Shown in pieces: positions 32,587 through 41,878 of a stretch of DNA of 64,000 nucleotides. The stretch is from positions 4,815,501 through 4,879,500 of the forward strand of contig NZ_MWQN01000001.1 of assembly GCF_002024165.1 (NCBI RefSeq). The letters run 5' to 3'. The position numbers were made by a program, and so were the translations under genes. Origin of the DNA: Embleya scabrispora (GTDB lineage Bacteria > Actinomycetota > Actinomycetes > Streptomycetales > Streptomycetaceae). The notes below the pieces were generated by a model. It was not told where the DNA came from. It saw nothing but the letters and a program-made list of their open reading frames with translations, and did not search any database. Numbering within the stretch: the stretch's first letter is position 1; each line of letters begins with the position of its first letter.

Positions 32587-35100
32587 ATGGCCACACGTGC
32601 GTCCGGCGGCGGAGCGCAACCGCGCACGGCCGCGAAGAAGAAGGCTCCCGCCAAGAAGGCGGCTCCGCCCCCGCCTCCCCCGCCGAAACTGCTCGGCGGG
32701 GTGCCCGCGTTGCTCGGGAAGGCACTCAAGGGGCTGTGGCTGGGACTGGCGCACGCGTTCGGTTCGGTTGCCCGGGGCATCGGCTCCGGCGCGCGCGGAC
32801 TCGACCCCGCGCACCGTCGGGACGGGCTCGGGCTCGCCCTGCTCGGCCTGGCGATAGTGATCGCCGCGGGCGCGTGGGGCACCATCGACGGCGCGGTCGG
32901 CGAGGGGGTCAACGCGGTCGTCGCGGGCCTGGTGGGCCGGTTGGACGTGCTGGTGCCGTTCCTGGTCGGCGCGTTGGGCGTGCGGGTGATGCGCCATCCC
33001 GACCAGAAGGACGCCACCGGGCGGATCGTGATCGGCTGCACGGCGCTGGTGTGCGCGGTGCTCGGGCTGATCCACGTCGGGTGCGGCACGCCGCAGCCCG
33101 GTGACGGCGCGGCGGCGATGCGCGACGCGGGCGGACTCGTCGGTTGGGCGTTCGCGACCCCGCCGGTGCATCTGGTCACCCGGTGGGTCGCGGTGCCGCT
33201 GCTCGTGCTGCTGATCGTGTTCGGGCTGCTCGTGGTCACCGCGACGCCGATCAACGCGGTGCCGGAACGCCTCGGGGTCTTCCTCGGCTTCATCGAGGGG
33301 CCCGAGCCGGAGCCGTACCACGAGGACGACGATCGCCCGAGCGGGTTCGCCGGCTTCGACGAGGACGAGGAGCCCGCGCCGGCGCCGGTCCGCAAACCCC
33401 GACCGCGCCGCCGCCCGAGCCCGGCCGCCGGAGCCGGCCACCCGGACGCGGTCGACGTGGCCGCGGCCGCCGCCGCGGCGCTGGACGCGGGCGACGCCGG
33501 CCTGGTCGTCCCGCCCGCCCGCTCGCGCAAGGCCGCCGCCGCCCGGGTGGTGACCGATCTGCGGGCCCGCGGCGCCGACGCCCCGGCGCACACCCCCGCG
33601 CCGCCGCGCAGCGAGCAGCTCAGGCTCTCCGGCGACATCACCTACCACCTGCCCGGCCCCGCGCTGCTGCGCAAGGGCCCGCCCGCCAAGGCCCGCAGCA
33701 AGGCCAACGACGACGTGGTCGCGGCGCTGTCCAAGGTGTTCGAGCAGTTCAACGTCGACGCGCAGGTCACCGGCTTCTCCCGGGGCCCGACGGTGACCCG
33801 CTACGTGATCGAGCTGGGCCCGGCGGTCAAGGTGGAGCGGATCACCGCGCTGGCCAAGAACATCGCCTACGCCGTGGCCAGCGCGGACGTACGGATCATC
33901 AGTCCGATCCCCGGCAAGTCCGCGGTGGGCATCGAGATCCCCAACACCGACCGCGAGATGGTCAGCCTCGGCGACATCCTGGCCTCGGAGACCGCCGCCG
34001 GCGACGCGCACCCGATGATCGCCGCGCTGGGCAAGGACGTCGAGGGCAACGACGTGGTGGCCAACCTGGCCAAGATGCCGCACCTGCTGGTGGCGGGCGC
34101 CACCGGCGCGGGCAAGTCGAGCTGCATCAACGGCCTGATCACCTCGATCATGATGCGCGCCACGCCGGAGGAGGTGCGGATGGTGCTGGTCGACCCCAAA
34201 CGGGTCGAGCTCACCACCTACGAGGGCATTCCCCACCTGATCACGCCGATCATCACCAATCCGAAGAAGGCCGCCGAGGCGCTGCAATGGGTCGTGCGCG
34301 AGATGGACATGCGCTACGACGACCTGGCCAACTTCGGCTTCCGGCACGTCGACGACTTCAACGTCGCGGTGCGCGCCGGCAAGCTGAAGGTGCCGCCGGG
34401 CAGCGAGCGGGACATCCAGCCCTATCCGTATCTGCTGGTGATCGTCGACGAGTTGGCCGACCTGATGATGGTCGCGCCGCGCGACGTCGAGGACTCGATC
34501 GTGCGGATCACCCAGCTCGCCCGCGCCGCAGGCATCCACCTCGTGCTGGCCACCCAGCGGCCCAGCGTGGACGTGGTCACCGGTCTGATCAAGGCCAACG
34601 TGCCCTCGCGGCTCGCGTTCGCCACCTCCTCGCTGGCGGACAGCCGGGTCATCCTGGACCAGCCCGGCGCGGAGAAGCTGATCGGCAAGGGCGACGCGCT
34701 GTTCCTGCCGATGGGCGCGAGCAAGCCGATCCGGATGCAGGGCGCCTACGTCACCGAGGAGGAGATCGACGCGATCGCCCGGCACTGCAAGGAGCAGTTG
34801 CAGCCGGAGTACCGCGACGAGGTCACCGCGGGACCGGATCGCAAGAAGCAGGTGGACGAGGACGTCGGCGACGACCTCGACCTGCTGTGCCAGGCCGTCG
34901 AACTGGTGGTGTCCACCCAGTTCGGCTCGACCTCGATGCTCCAGCGCAAGCTGCGCGTCGGCTTCGCCAAGGCGGGCAGGCTGATGGATTTGATGGAGAG
35001 CCGGGACATCGTCGGACCGAGCGAGGGCTCCAAGGCCCGCGAAGTGTTGATCAAACCGGATGAAATCGAGCAGGTTATGGCCACGTTGCGTGGAGAATGA
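32587..35100 (+). CDS. ftsK: DNA translocase FtsK
   Basis: 837 residues from ATG 32587 (ribosome site weak). A Lys/Ala/Pro-rich N-terminus, four transmembrane helices (~90-225), an acidic/Pro linker, alpha/beta motor domains with Walker A GATGAGKS (~503-510), Walker B LLVIVDELADLM (~617) and LATQRPSVDVVTG, and a C-terminal gamma winged helix (~775-837) for polar KOPS-like DNA sites. It clears DNA from sporulation septa. Upstream of a RodZ-like gene and rimO as in S. coelicolor. Linker is short for the family, as usual in streptomycetes. Confidence 0.95.
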   Translation: MATRASGGGAQPRTAAKKKAPAKKAAPPPPPPPKLLGGVPALLGKALKGLWLGLAHAFGSVARGIGSGARGLDPAHRRDGLGLALLGLAIVIAAGAWGTIDGAVGEGVNAVVAGLVGRLDVLVPFLVGALGVRVMRHPDQKDATGRIVIGCTALVCAVLGLIHVGCGTPQPGDGAAAMRDAGGLVGWAFATPPVHLVTRWVAVPLLVLLIVFGLLVVTATPINAVPERLGVFLGFIEGPEPEPYHEDDDRPSGFAGFDEDEEPAPAPVRKPRPRRRPSPAAGAGHPDAVDVAAAAAAALDAGDAGLVVPPARSRKAAAARVVTDLRARGADAPAHTPAPPRSEQLRLSGDITYHLPGPALLRKGPPAKARSKANDDVVAALSKVFEQFNVDAQVTGFSRGPTVTRYVIELGPAVKVERITALAKNIAYAVASADVRIISPIPGKSAVGIEIPNTDREMVSLGDILASETAAGDAHPMIAALGKDVEGNDVVANLAKMPHLLVAGATGAGKSSCINGLITSIMMRATPEEVRMVLVDPKRVELTTYEGIPHLITPIITNPKKAAEALQWVVREMDMRYDDLANFGFRHVDDFNVAVRAGKLKVPPGSERDIQPYPYLLVIVDELADLMMVAPRDVEDSIVRITQLARAAGIHLVLATQRPSVDVVTGLIKANVPSRLAFATSSLADSRVILDQPGAEKLIGKGDALFLPMGASKPIRMQGAYVTEEEIDAIARHCKEQLQPEYRDEVTAGPDRKKQVDEDVGDDLDLLCQAVELVVSTQFGSTSMLQRKLRVGFAKAGRLMDLMESRDIVGPSEGSKAREVLIKPDEIEQVMATLRGE

Positions 35101-35157
35101 TCTGACTTAAGTAATGATTGGTGTCAGTCGTGATGAATGACGCATAAGGGGCGAACA

Positions 35158-35951
35158 GTGTCGATCGGTCAGAGCCTCGCGGAGGCGCGCGTACGGGCCG
35201 GTCTCACCGTGGAACGGCTCAGTGAGGTCACCCGGATCCGACGGAACATCATCGAAGGCGTCGAACACGACGACTTCGAGCCGTGCGGGGGCGACTTCTA
35301 CGCCCGCGGCCACATTCGCACCCTGGCGCGCGCCACCGGCCTGGAACCCGCGCCGCTGATCGCCGAGTACGACCACACCGTCGGCGGCACGAGCACCCCC
35401 CGACCCACTCAGATCTTCGACTCGCCGCGCAAGTCGATCGAATACCGCCGCCCCAACTGGACCCTGGCCATGGGCGTCGCCGTGGTCATCGTGCTGATCT
35501 TCGCCTTCGTACAACTCGCCGGCGGCCCGGCCGACGACGACGAGAAGGAGACCGCGTCCCGGGTCGCCCCGACCACCGCCGCCCCCGCGGCACCGGCCCC
35601 CCGCCCCCGCCGCCGTCCTCGGCCGCGCCGGTGAGCAAGGCGCCGGAGTTCCCGGCCGGCGTCGTGGTCACCATCACCGCCGTCGACGGGCGCAGCTGGA
35701 TCCGCGCGTTCGACTCCAAGGACAAGCAGATCCTGGAGACGATCCTGGACAAGGGCGAGGCCAAGACCTTCGAGGACCCCGCACAGCTACAGGTCCAGGT
35801 CGGCAATTCGGGCGCCGCGCGACTGAACGTCAACGGCAGGGACCTGGGCCCGGCGGGCGAGGACGGCGAGGTGGTCCAACGCACATTCGTACCCGGCGAC
35901 CCCCTCCCGCAGATGCGCACGAGCGCGTCGGCGACCCCGTCGCCCCGGTGA
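35158..35951 (+). CDS. RodZ-like HTH/DUF4115 membrane protein, split by a one-base frameshift
   Basis: Start GTG 35158 with AAGGGG upstream (ATG 35137 is an alternative). The first frame gives an N-terminal helix-turn-helix (GQSLAEARVRAGLTVERLSE), a transmembrane helix ~101-122 and a Pro/Ala linker, then stops at 35634 after an Arg/Pro run. The DUF4115 domain (PAGVVVTITAVDGRSW ... GDPLPQ) continues in the -1 frame to 35951. Adding one C to the six-C run 35597-35602 restores a 264-residue protein. RodZ-type proteins link the cytoskeleton or wall synthesis to the membrane. A homopolymer sequencing error is the simplest cause; true mutation or slippage is possible. Confidence 0.8.
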
Positions 35952-36032
35952 CCGGGCATCGTGACCTCCCCGGAACCATCCGACGCTTCCCTGCGTCCGG
36001 TCCACGCCCGCGTCTGACGTAGGCTTTCCGGC

Positions 36033-37532
36033 ATGTCCGCCCGCGATACCACCCGCCCCGCCGCCCCGGCCGAGAGCCCCGCCGCCCTGCGCACCGTCGC
36101 CCTGGTCACCCTCGGCTGCGCCCGCAACGAGGTGGACTCCGAGGAACTCGCCGGCCGGCTAGAGGCCGACGGGTGGGCCCTCGTCGAGGACGCCGCGGAC
36201 GCCTCCGTCGTCATGGTCAACACCTGCGGATTCGTCGAGTCCGCCAAGAAGGACTCGATCGACACCGTCCTGGAGGCCGCCGACCTCAAGGGCGACGGCC
36301 GCACACAGGCCGTGGTGGCGGTCGGCTGCCTGGCCGAGCGCTACGGCGACCAGCTCGCGGGCGCGCTGCCCGAGGCCGACGCGGTGCTCGGCTTCGACGA
36401 CTACGGCGACATCTCCGGCCGGCTGCGCTCGATCCTGGCCGGCGAGAGCCACATCCCGCACGCGCCCCGCGACCGCCGCGCACTGCTGCCGATCACCCCC
36501 GTCGAGCGCCAGGCCGCCGACGTCGCGGTGCCCGGCCACGGCATCCCCGAGGACCTGCCCGAAGGCGTCGCGCCCGCCTCCGGGCCGCGCGCCCTGCGCC
36601 GCAGGCTCGGCTCGGGGCCGGTGGCCTCGCTCAAACTCGCCTCCGGCTGCGACCGCCGCTGCTCGTTCTGCGCCATCCCCTCCTTCCGCGGCTCGTTCCT
36701 GTCCCGCCGCCCCTCCGACGTGCTCGCCGAGGCCCGCTGGCTGGCCGAGCAGGGCGTCCGCGAGATCGTCCTGGTCAGCGAGAACTCCACGTCCTACGGC
36801 AAGGACCTGGGCGACCTGCGCCTGCTCGAGACGCTGCTGCCGGAGCTGGTCGCCGTCGAGGGCATCGAGCGGGTCCGGGTCAACTACCTCCAGCCCGCCG
36901 AGATGCGCCCGACGCTGATCGACGTGATCACCGGCACGCCCGGCGTCGCGCCCTACTTCGACCTGTCCTTCCAGCACGCCTCCGAGCCGGTGCTGCGCCG
37001 GATGCGCCGCTTCGGCTCGGTCCAGGCGTTCGTCACCCTCATGGAGCAGATCCGGGCCAAGGCCCCCGAGGCCGGCGCCCGATCCAACTTCATCGTCGGC
37101 TTCCCCGGCGAGACCGAGGAGGACGTGGACGACCTGGAGCGCTTCCTGATCGCCGCCCGGCTCGACGCGATCGGCGTGTTCGGCTACTCCGACGAGGACG
37201 GCACCGAGGCGGCGAACTATCCCGACAAACTCGACGCCGACGTGATCGAGGCCCGCGTGCAGCGGATCTCCCGGCTCGCCGAGGAACTGGTCGCACAACG
37301 CGCCGAGGACCGGATCGGCACCGAGATCGTCGTACTGATCGAGGAACTCGGCGAGGACGGCGGCGCCGAGGGCCACGCGGCGCACCAGGCCCCCGAGACC
37401 GACGGCTCGACCACGGTGGTCGGCGAGGGACTGCGCGTGGGCGACCTCGTCCGGGTCCGGGTCACCGACAGCGAGGGCGCCGACCTGTACGGCGAGGCGA
37501 TCGACGTGATCGTGCCCGGGGGCGATCGGTGA
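36033..37532 (+). CDS. rimO: Ribosomal protein S12 methylthiotransferase RimO
   Basis: 499 residues from ATG 36033. N-terminal UPF0004 domain with three cluster cysteines (LGCARNE, NTCGF, VGCLAE), radical SAM domain with [11 protein letters not shown] near residue 208, and a C-terminal TRAM domain interrupted by an acidic/His-rich insert (~440-470). Methylthiolates an Asp of ribosomal protein S12 (family knowledge). Its stop overlaps the pgsA start (GTGA), so both are translated from one mRNA. Confidence 0.95.
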   Translation: MSARDTTRPAAPAESPAALRTVALVTLGCARNEVDSEELAGRLEADGWALVEDAADASVVMVNTCGFVESAKKDSIDTVLEAADLKGDGRTQAVVAVGCLAERYGDQLAGALPEADAVLGFDDYGDISGRLRSILAGESHIPHAPRDRRALLPITPVERQAADVAVPGHGIPEDLPEGVAPASGPRALRRRLGSGPVASLKLASGCDRRCSFCAIPSFRGSFLSRRPSDVLAEARWLAEQGVREIVLVSENSTSYGKDLGDLRLLETLLPELVAVEGIERVRVNYLQPAEMRPTLIDVITGTPGVAPYFDLSFQHASEPVLRRMRRFGSVQAFVTLMEQIRAKAPEAGARSNFIVGFPGETEEDVDDLERFLIAARLDAIGVFGYSDEDGTEAANYPDKLDADVIEARVQRISRLAEELVAQRAEDRIGTEIVVLIEELGEDGGAEGHAAHQAPETDGSTTVVGEGLRVGDLVRVRVTDSEGADLYGEAIDVIVPGGDR

Positions 37533-38203
37533 CGGCCGAACCGGCACCGCCGCGCCGGCGCCCGGCCGAGGCCGTCCGGGCCGCCGCCGCCAACCACCCG
37601 CCGAAGCCCGACCGCCTCGGCGACCCCACCACCTCGGTCAGCGCCTGGAACGCCGCCAACGCGCTCACCCTGATGCGGGTGGCACTGGTGCCGGTCTTCG
37701 TCACCCTGCTGCTTCAGGACGGCGGCCACGACCCCGCCTGGCGCGCCTGGGCCTGGGCCGCGTTCACCGTGGCCAGCATCAGCGACCTGTTCGACGGCAA
37801 GCTCGCCCGGATGCACAACCTGGTCACCGACTTCGGCAAACTGGTCGACCCGATCGCCGACAAGGCGCTGATGGGCGCCGCGCTGATCAGCCTGTCCGCA
37901 CTCGACGACCTGCCCTGGTGGGTCACCCTGGTGGTGCTCGCCCGCGAGATCGGCATCACCCTGCTGCGCTTTTGGGTGATCCGCCACGGCGTGATCCCGG
38001 CCAGCCGGGGCGGCAAGGCCAAGACCATGCTCCAGGGCAGCGCGATCGGGATGTACACACTGGTCATGACCGGCCCGCTGGCCAGCACCCGGGCCTGGAT
38101 CATGGCGGCCGCGGTGATCGTTACCGTGGTGACCGGCCTGGACTACATCGTCAAGGCCGTACGACTGCGACGCGGCACCCCGGTGCCCGCCGGACAGGGC
38201 TGA
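37529..38203 (+). CDS. pgsA: CDP-diacylglycerol-glycerol-3-phosphate 3-phosphatidyltransferase-type enzyme
   Basis: 224 residues from GTG 37529 overlapping rimO by four bases. A ~40-residue cytosolic Pro/Arg/Ala extension, then about five membrane helices. The CDP-alcohol phosphotransferase signature is complete: DLFDGKLAR, eight residues, G, KLVD, PIAD (residues ~89-112). Makes phosphatidylglycerophosphate or a related phospholipid at the membrane; the exact acceptor cannot be told, as actinobacteria carry several paralogues. The pgsA-cinA-clgR order matches other actinobacteria. Confidence 0.9.
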   Translation: MTAEPAPPRRRPAEAVRAAAANHPPKPDRLGDPTTSVSAWNAANALTLMRVALVPVFVTLLLQDGGHDPAWRAWAWAAFTVASISDLFDGKLARMHNLVTDFGKLVDPIADKALMGAALISLSALDDLPWWVTLVVLAREIGITLLRFWVIRHGVIPASRGGKAKTMLQGSAIGMYTLVMTGPLASTRAWIMAAAVIVTVVTGLDYIVKAVRLRRGTPVPAGQG

Positions 38204-38249
38204 CCGTCGGGACGAATCCGGACCACGGGGGAAGCGGGGAAGCGGGACC

Positions 38250-39527
38250 ATGCGCGAATTGAAGATCGAACTCGTGGCGGTGGGGGACGAGTTGCTGGTC
38301 GGCGACGTGGAGAACACGAACGCCGGGACGCTCGGCCGCCGGCTCACCGCCGCCGGTCTGCGGGTGAGCGGGGTCTCCACGGTGGGGGACGGCCTCGACG
38401 CGATGATCGACGTCCTCGCCCAGGCCGTCCGGCGCGCCGACGCGGTGATCGTCTCCGGCGGCCTCGGCCCCACCTCCGACGACCGCACCCGCGAGGCGAT
38501 CGCCGCCGTCGCCGGTGTGCCGCTGCACCGTGACCCGGCGATCGAGGACTGGCTGCGCCGGCGCTACCGGGGCATGAACCGCACCCTCACCGCGCTCGGC
38601 CTCCAGCAGGCCGACGTCCCCGAGGGCGGGCGCAGCCTGCCGAACGCGAACGGCAGCGCGCCCGGCATCGCCGTGGAAATCGGCGACGTGGCGGTCTACG
38701 CGATCCCCGGCCCGCCGCACGAGATGATCGCGATGACCGAGGAGCAGGTCCTGCCCGACCTGCTGCGCCGCGCCGGCGAGCCGCCGATCCGCGCGCAGCG
38801 CCAACTGCTCACCGCCTCGATCGGCGAGGGGGTGATCGCCGCGATGCTCGAACCGCTGGAGAGGGAACTCGCCCGGGACGGCGCGGTCGAGGTCGCCTAC
38901 CTGGCCACCGCCGGACAGACCCGGGTCAAGCTCACCTCCGCCGGCCCCGGCGGCGCAGCCGAGGTGGACGCCGCCGCCGCGCGGGCGCGCGAACTGCTCG
39001 GCGGGTGTGTCTACGGCGAGGCCGGCGACACCCTCGCCGGCGTGGTGCTCGACCTGCTGCGCGGGCGCGACGCCACCGTCGCGGTCGCCGAATCGCTCAC
39101 CGGCGGCCTGGTCGCCGCCGAGTTGACCTCGGTGCCCGGCGCGTCGGCGAGCGTGCGCGGCTCGGTCACCGCGTACGCCACCGACCTCAAGGGCTCGGTG
39201 CTCGGCGTGGACGCCGACCTGCTCGCGGCACAGGGCGCGGTTCACCCGGACGTGGCCGCGCGCATGGCCGAGGGTGTGCGCGACCTCATGTCGGGTACGT
39301 ACGGGGTGGCCACGACGGGGGTCGCCGGTCCGGACCCCCAGGACGGAAAGCCCGTGGGCACCGTATACATCGCGGTGGCCGGCCCCGAGGGAACAATCGT
39401 GCTCTCCCTGCTGTTCTCGGGCAGTCGGGGCAGGATCCGCGAGATGACCACGGTCCGCGCGCTCGACCTGCTCCGCTGTGTCGTGGCCGGCCTGCCGGCC
39501 GAGCAGGACCCGGCGTGTACGGGGTGA
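38250..39527 (+). CDS. cinA: CinA family protein (nicotinamide-nucleotide amidohydrolase type)
   Basis: 425 residues from ATG 38250, with GGGGAAGCGGGA upstream. N-terminal molybdopterin-binding-like domain (VGDELLVGD, VSGGLGPTSDD, AIPGPPHEM) and C-terminal CinA domain ~265-415 (VAESLTGGLVAAELTSVPGAS, VATTGVAGP) with the amidase Ser/Lys/Tyr region. The family hydrolyses NMN or ADP-ribose in pyridine nucleotide repair. About 46 bases after pgsA, probably co-transcribed. Confidence 0.93.
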   Translation: MRELKIELVAVGDELLVGDVENTNAGTLGRRLTAAGLRVSGVSTVGDGLDAMIDVLAQAVRRADAVIVSGGLGPTSDDRTREAIAAVAGVPLHRDPAIEDWLRRRYRGMNRTLTALGLQQADVPEGGRSLPNANGSAPGIAVEIGDVAVYAIPGPPHEMIAMTEEQVLPDLLRRAGEPPIRAQRQLLTASIGEGVIAAMLEPLERELARDGAVEVAYLATAGQTRVKLTSAGPGGAAEVDAAAARARELLGGCVYGEAGDTLAGVVLDLLRGRDATVAVAESLTGGLVAAELTSVPGASASVRGSVTAYATDLKGSVLGVDADLLAAQGAVHPDVAARMAEGVRDLMSGTYGVATTGVAGPDPQDGKPVGTVYIAVAGPEGTIVLSLLFSGSRGRIREMTTVRALDLLRCVVAGLPAEQDPACTG

Positions 39528-39771
39528 GCGGGAGCGCCGATCGGCCGACGAGACCGCGCCGGCCGGGTGCCCGGGGGAGGCCCGAAAGGCCGGCCGACGA
39601 GGAGCTGCGAATCGAGGTGGGAGTGCACCGCAACGCCCATGGACCCTGGGGACCCCCGCCGTCAAGGTTCCACGCCCTGAGTGAACAGGACGGCAAGGCG
39701 GGCACACCCGCACGGTCGGGCAGGTACGGTGGGGCTGTGACCCCCCGAGCCGCCCTAGGAGGGAGCGACCG

Positions 39772-40161
39772 ATGATCCTGCTCCGTCGCCTGCTGGGTGA
39801 CGTGCTGCGGCGCCAGCGCCAGCGTCAGGGTCGCACCCTGCGCGAGGTTTCGTCCTCAGCCCGGGTATCCCTTGGCTACCTGTCCGAGGTCGAGCGCGGC
39901 CAGAAGGAAGCCTCGTCCGAACTGCTCGCCGCGATCTGCGACGCGCTGGACGTGCGCATGTCCGTGCTCATGCGGGAGGTCAGCGACGAGCTGGCCCTCG
40001 CCGAGCTGGCCTCGGCCGAGGCGATGCGCCCGGTCCTGGAGCCGGTGGGTGCCGGCTTCACGCCGAACGAGCGCGCCACCGAGCGTCAGAACAACGACCG
40101 CACGTCGGGCGCCGCCCCGATCGCCGGCGACAACGCGGTGAGCGTGGTGGTGGCGGCCTGA
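39772..40161 (+). CDS. clgR: ClgR-type XRE family regulator of proteolysis genes
   Basis: 129 residues; AGGAGGGAG about 10 bases before ATG 39772. HTH_3 domain in residues 1-70 (GDVLRRQRQRQGRTLREVSSSARVSLGYLSEVERG, quoted in part). The variable tail ends in VVVAA. Position after pgsA-cinA is that of clgR in mycobacteria and streptomycetes, where it activates clpP, clpC and lon genes. In S. lividans the two C-terminal alanines make ClgR a ClpP substrate; the same ending here fits a self-limiting loop. Identity is inferred from sequence type, ending and position. Confidence 0.85.
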   Translation: MILLRRLLGDVLRRQRQRQGRTLREVSSSARVSLGYLSEVERGQKEASSELLAAICDALDVRMSVLMREVSDELALAELASAEAMRPVLEPVGAGFTPNERATERQNNDRTSGAAPIAGDNAVSVVVAA

Positions 40162-40513
40162 GCCGCGTCCGCGCGGCGGGCACCCGCCGGGTGTCGCGCA
40201 CCGGACGCCGGGCCCGATCGACCCGAACACGACAGCGAGGCCCCGTCCCCGATACCGGGAGACGGGGTTTCGGCATGGGCGGGCGCCGGGGCCGTCACCT
40301 CCCGGCCGCGCCGCGACGCCCGGCACGCCCGCTCGCCGCACCGGGCGAAGGCCCGAGTGCGCCGGGACGAGGACTTTTGTCCGGCATGCCGAGTGCACGC
40401 ACCGGGCCGGTGCGTGCACTCGGGGCGCCGACCCGGCGCCGACCGAACGTCGAACGGGCGCCGACGGGGCGCCGACGTGGACGTGACGGCAGGGCCCGTG
40501 GCGCGCGGACGCG
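40162..40513. other. Intergenic region between clgR and the SDR gene
   Basis: 352 bases between convergent genes, with no supported coding frame. The terminator at 40241-40267 is the only clear element; the rest is GC-rich sequence with repeated GGCGCCGAC-type words near 40428-40480. Confidence 0.5.
40241..40267 (+). terminator. Terminator after clgR
   Basis: CCCCGTC (40241-40247) with GACGGGG (40261-40267), and an inner CCC/GGG pairing, followed by TTT. Placed 80 bases after the clgR stop. Confidence 0.7.
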
Positions 40514-41311
40514 CTACCAGGGCATCGCGACGCCGCCGTTGGGGCGCAGGATCTGGCCGGTGACGAACTTGGCGGCGTCCGAGGCGAGGTAGGCCACCGC
40601 GTAGGAGATGTCGGTGGGCTCACCGACCGTGCGCAGCGGGGCCATCCGGGCCATCGGCGCGGCGACGGCGGCCTTGCGCTCCTCGTCCTCGTTGCCGTCC
40701 GCGTCGGTCCAGTGCCGGCCCGTCATCCCGGTGACGATCCAGCCCGGCGCGACCGCGTTGACCCGGACGCCGCGCGGACCGACCTCGGTGGCCAGCGTCT
40801 TGGTCAACTGCACCACCGCGGCCTTGGCCGCGCCGTAGCACAGCAGTCCGGAGGTGGCGGTGTCCACGGCGCCGGAGGCCATGTTGACGATGCTGCCGAA
40901 GCCCTGCGCCGACATCACCCGCGCCGCGGCGCGGCAGCCGAAGAAGACCCCCTTGAAGTTGATCGCCAGGACCCGGTCGAGGTCGGCCTCCTCGGTCTCG
41001 ATCACCGTGCTCAGGTGCATCACCCCGGCGATGTTGGCGAGTACGTCGAGTCGGCCGTGCGCGGCGACGGTGTCGTCGATCAGCGCGTCCACCTGCGCGG
41101 CCCGCGAGGTGTCCACGGCGGCGGCGGTCGCGGCGCCGCCGGCGGCCACGATCGTCTTGGCGGTCTCCTGCGCCCCGGCCTCGTGGATGTCCGCGCAGAC
41201 CACGGTCGCGCCCAGTTCGGCCAGCACCTCGGCGCTGGAGCGGCCGATGCCCGACGCCGCGCCGGTGACGACGGCGACCCGGCCGGTCAGATCGAGGGCT
41301 TCACGGAACAC
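40514..41311 (-). CDS. SDR family NAD(P)-dependent oxidoreductase
   Basis: 265 residues; GTG 41311 with GGGAGG six bases upstream, and a promoter whose start falls inside the longer upstream frame, so the short form is right. Classical short-chain dehydrogenase: TGAASGIG cofactor motif (~15-22), NIAG (~92), catalytic Ser and YGAAK (~160), and PGW after it. An Asp after beta-2 (CADIHEAG) suggests NAD preference. Substrate unknown. Terminal gene of its strand group, followed by a terminator shared with clgR. Confidence 0.88.
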   Translation of the reverse strand: MFREALDLTGRVAVVTGAASGIGRSSAEVLAELGATVVCADIHEAGAQETAKTIVAAGGAATAAAVDTSRAAQVDALIDDTVAAHGRLDVLANIAGVMHLSTVIETEEADLDRVLAINFKGVFFGCRAAARVMSAQGFGSIVNMASGAVDTATSGLLCYGAAKAAVVQLTKTLATEVGPRGVRVNAVAPGWIVTGMTGRHWTDADGNEDEERKAAVAAPMARMAPLRTVGEPTDISYAVAYLASDAAKFVTGQILRPNGGVAMPW

Positions 41312-41348
41312 GGGTGACCTCCCGGCGCTGGTCGAGTATGGCGCGCCG

Positions 41349-41377
41349 ACCGTACGAGCCATCTGACGAACAGTCAA
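41349..41377 (-). promoter_or_regulatory. Vegetative-type promoter of the SDR gene
   Basis: On the minus strand TTGACT (41377-41372), 17 bases, TACGGT (41354-41349), matching a HrdB-type -35/-10 pair. Transcription would start near 41342 and leave a ~31-base leader with the GGGAGG site. TGAC-N5-GTCA overlaps the -35 and could bind a repressor. Confidence 0.65.
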
Positions 41378-41404
41378 TAAAGGTGCGGGCCGGGGAGATC
41401 GGCG

Positions 41405-41878
41405 TCACCGCAGGCCCTCCTGGCGGCGGCACCAGCGGTGCGTCTCGCCGCCGGCGGGGAACACGCCGGCCGCCGCGAGGGCGTCGCAGGGGTCGGTGGG
41501 CATCCGCGCCGGCCGTCCGGTCCGGGTGCCGCCGGAGTGCGCCGACCGGGGCGGGCGGGCCGCTTCGGTCGCGGCCCGGGGGCGCGGGCGGCCGGCCGGC
41601 GGCGCGGTGTCCTCGGTGGGTTCGTCCGCCGGCGGCGTCGGGGGCTCGGTCGGGGTCGGCTCGGCCGAGCCGCCCGCCATGGCGGTGATCGCCGGCGCGG
41701 GTTCGCCGGCGAGCGGGTCGACGGGGGAGGGCGTGCCGGTCGGCCCGTGCGGCGCGGCGGCCGCGGGCGGGGTCTGCGGGCGCGGCGCGGGGGTCGGCGC
41801 GGATACCGAGGTGCAGCCGGCCGAGGCCAGGAACAGCACGGGCAGCACCAGGACGGGCAGGATCCGGGGAGGGGTCAT
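41405..41878 (-). CDS. Small Pro/Thr-rich lipoprotein
   Basis: 157 residues from ATG 41878, which overlaps the nei2 stop (ATGA). Signal sequence ending in lipobox LASAGC (Cys ~22). The mature part is almost all Pro, Ala, Thr and Gly, probably disordered, with a short C-terminal Cys pair (DPCDALAAAGVF ... HRWCRRQ) that could form a disulfide. Frame and composition could in part be due to GC-rich noncoding sequence, but the start overlap and lipobox argue for a gene. Role unknown. Confidence 0.6.
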   Translation of the reverse strand: MTPPRILPVLVLPVLFLASAGCTSVSAPTPAPRPQTPPAAAAPHGPTGTPSPVDPLAGEPAPAITAMAGGSAEPTPTEPPTPPADEPTEDTAPPAGRPRPRAATEAARPPRSAHSGGTRTGRPARMPTDPCDALAAAGVFPAGGETHRWCRRQEGLR

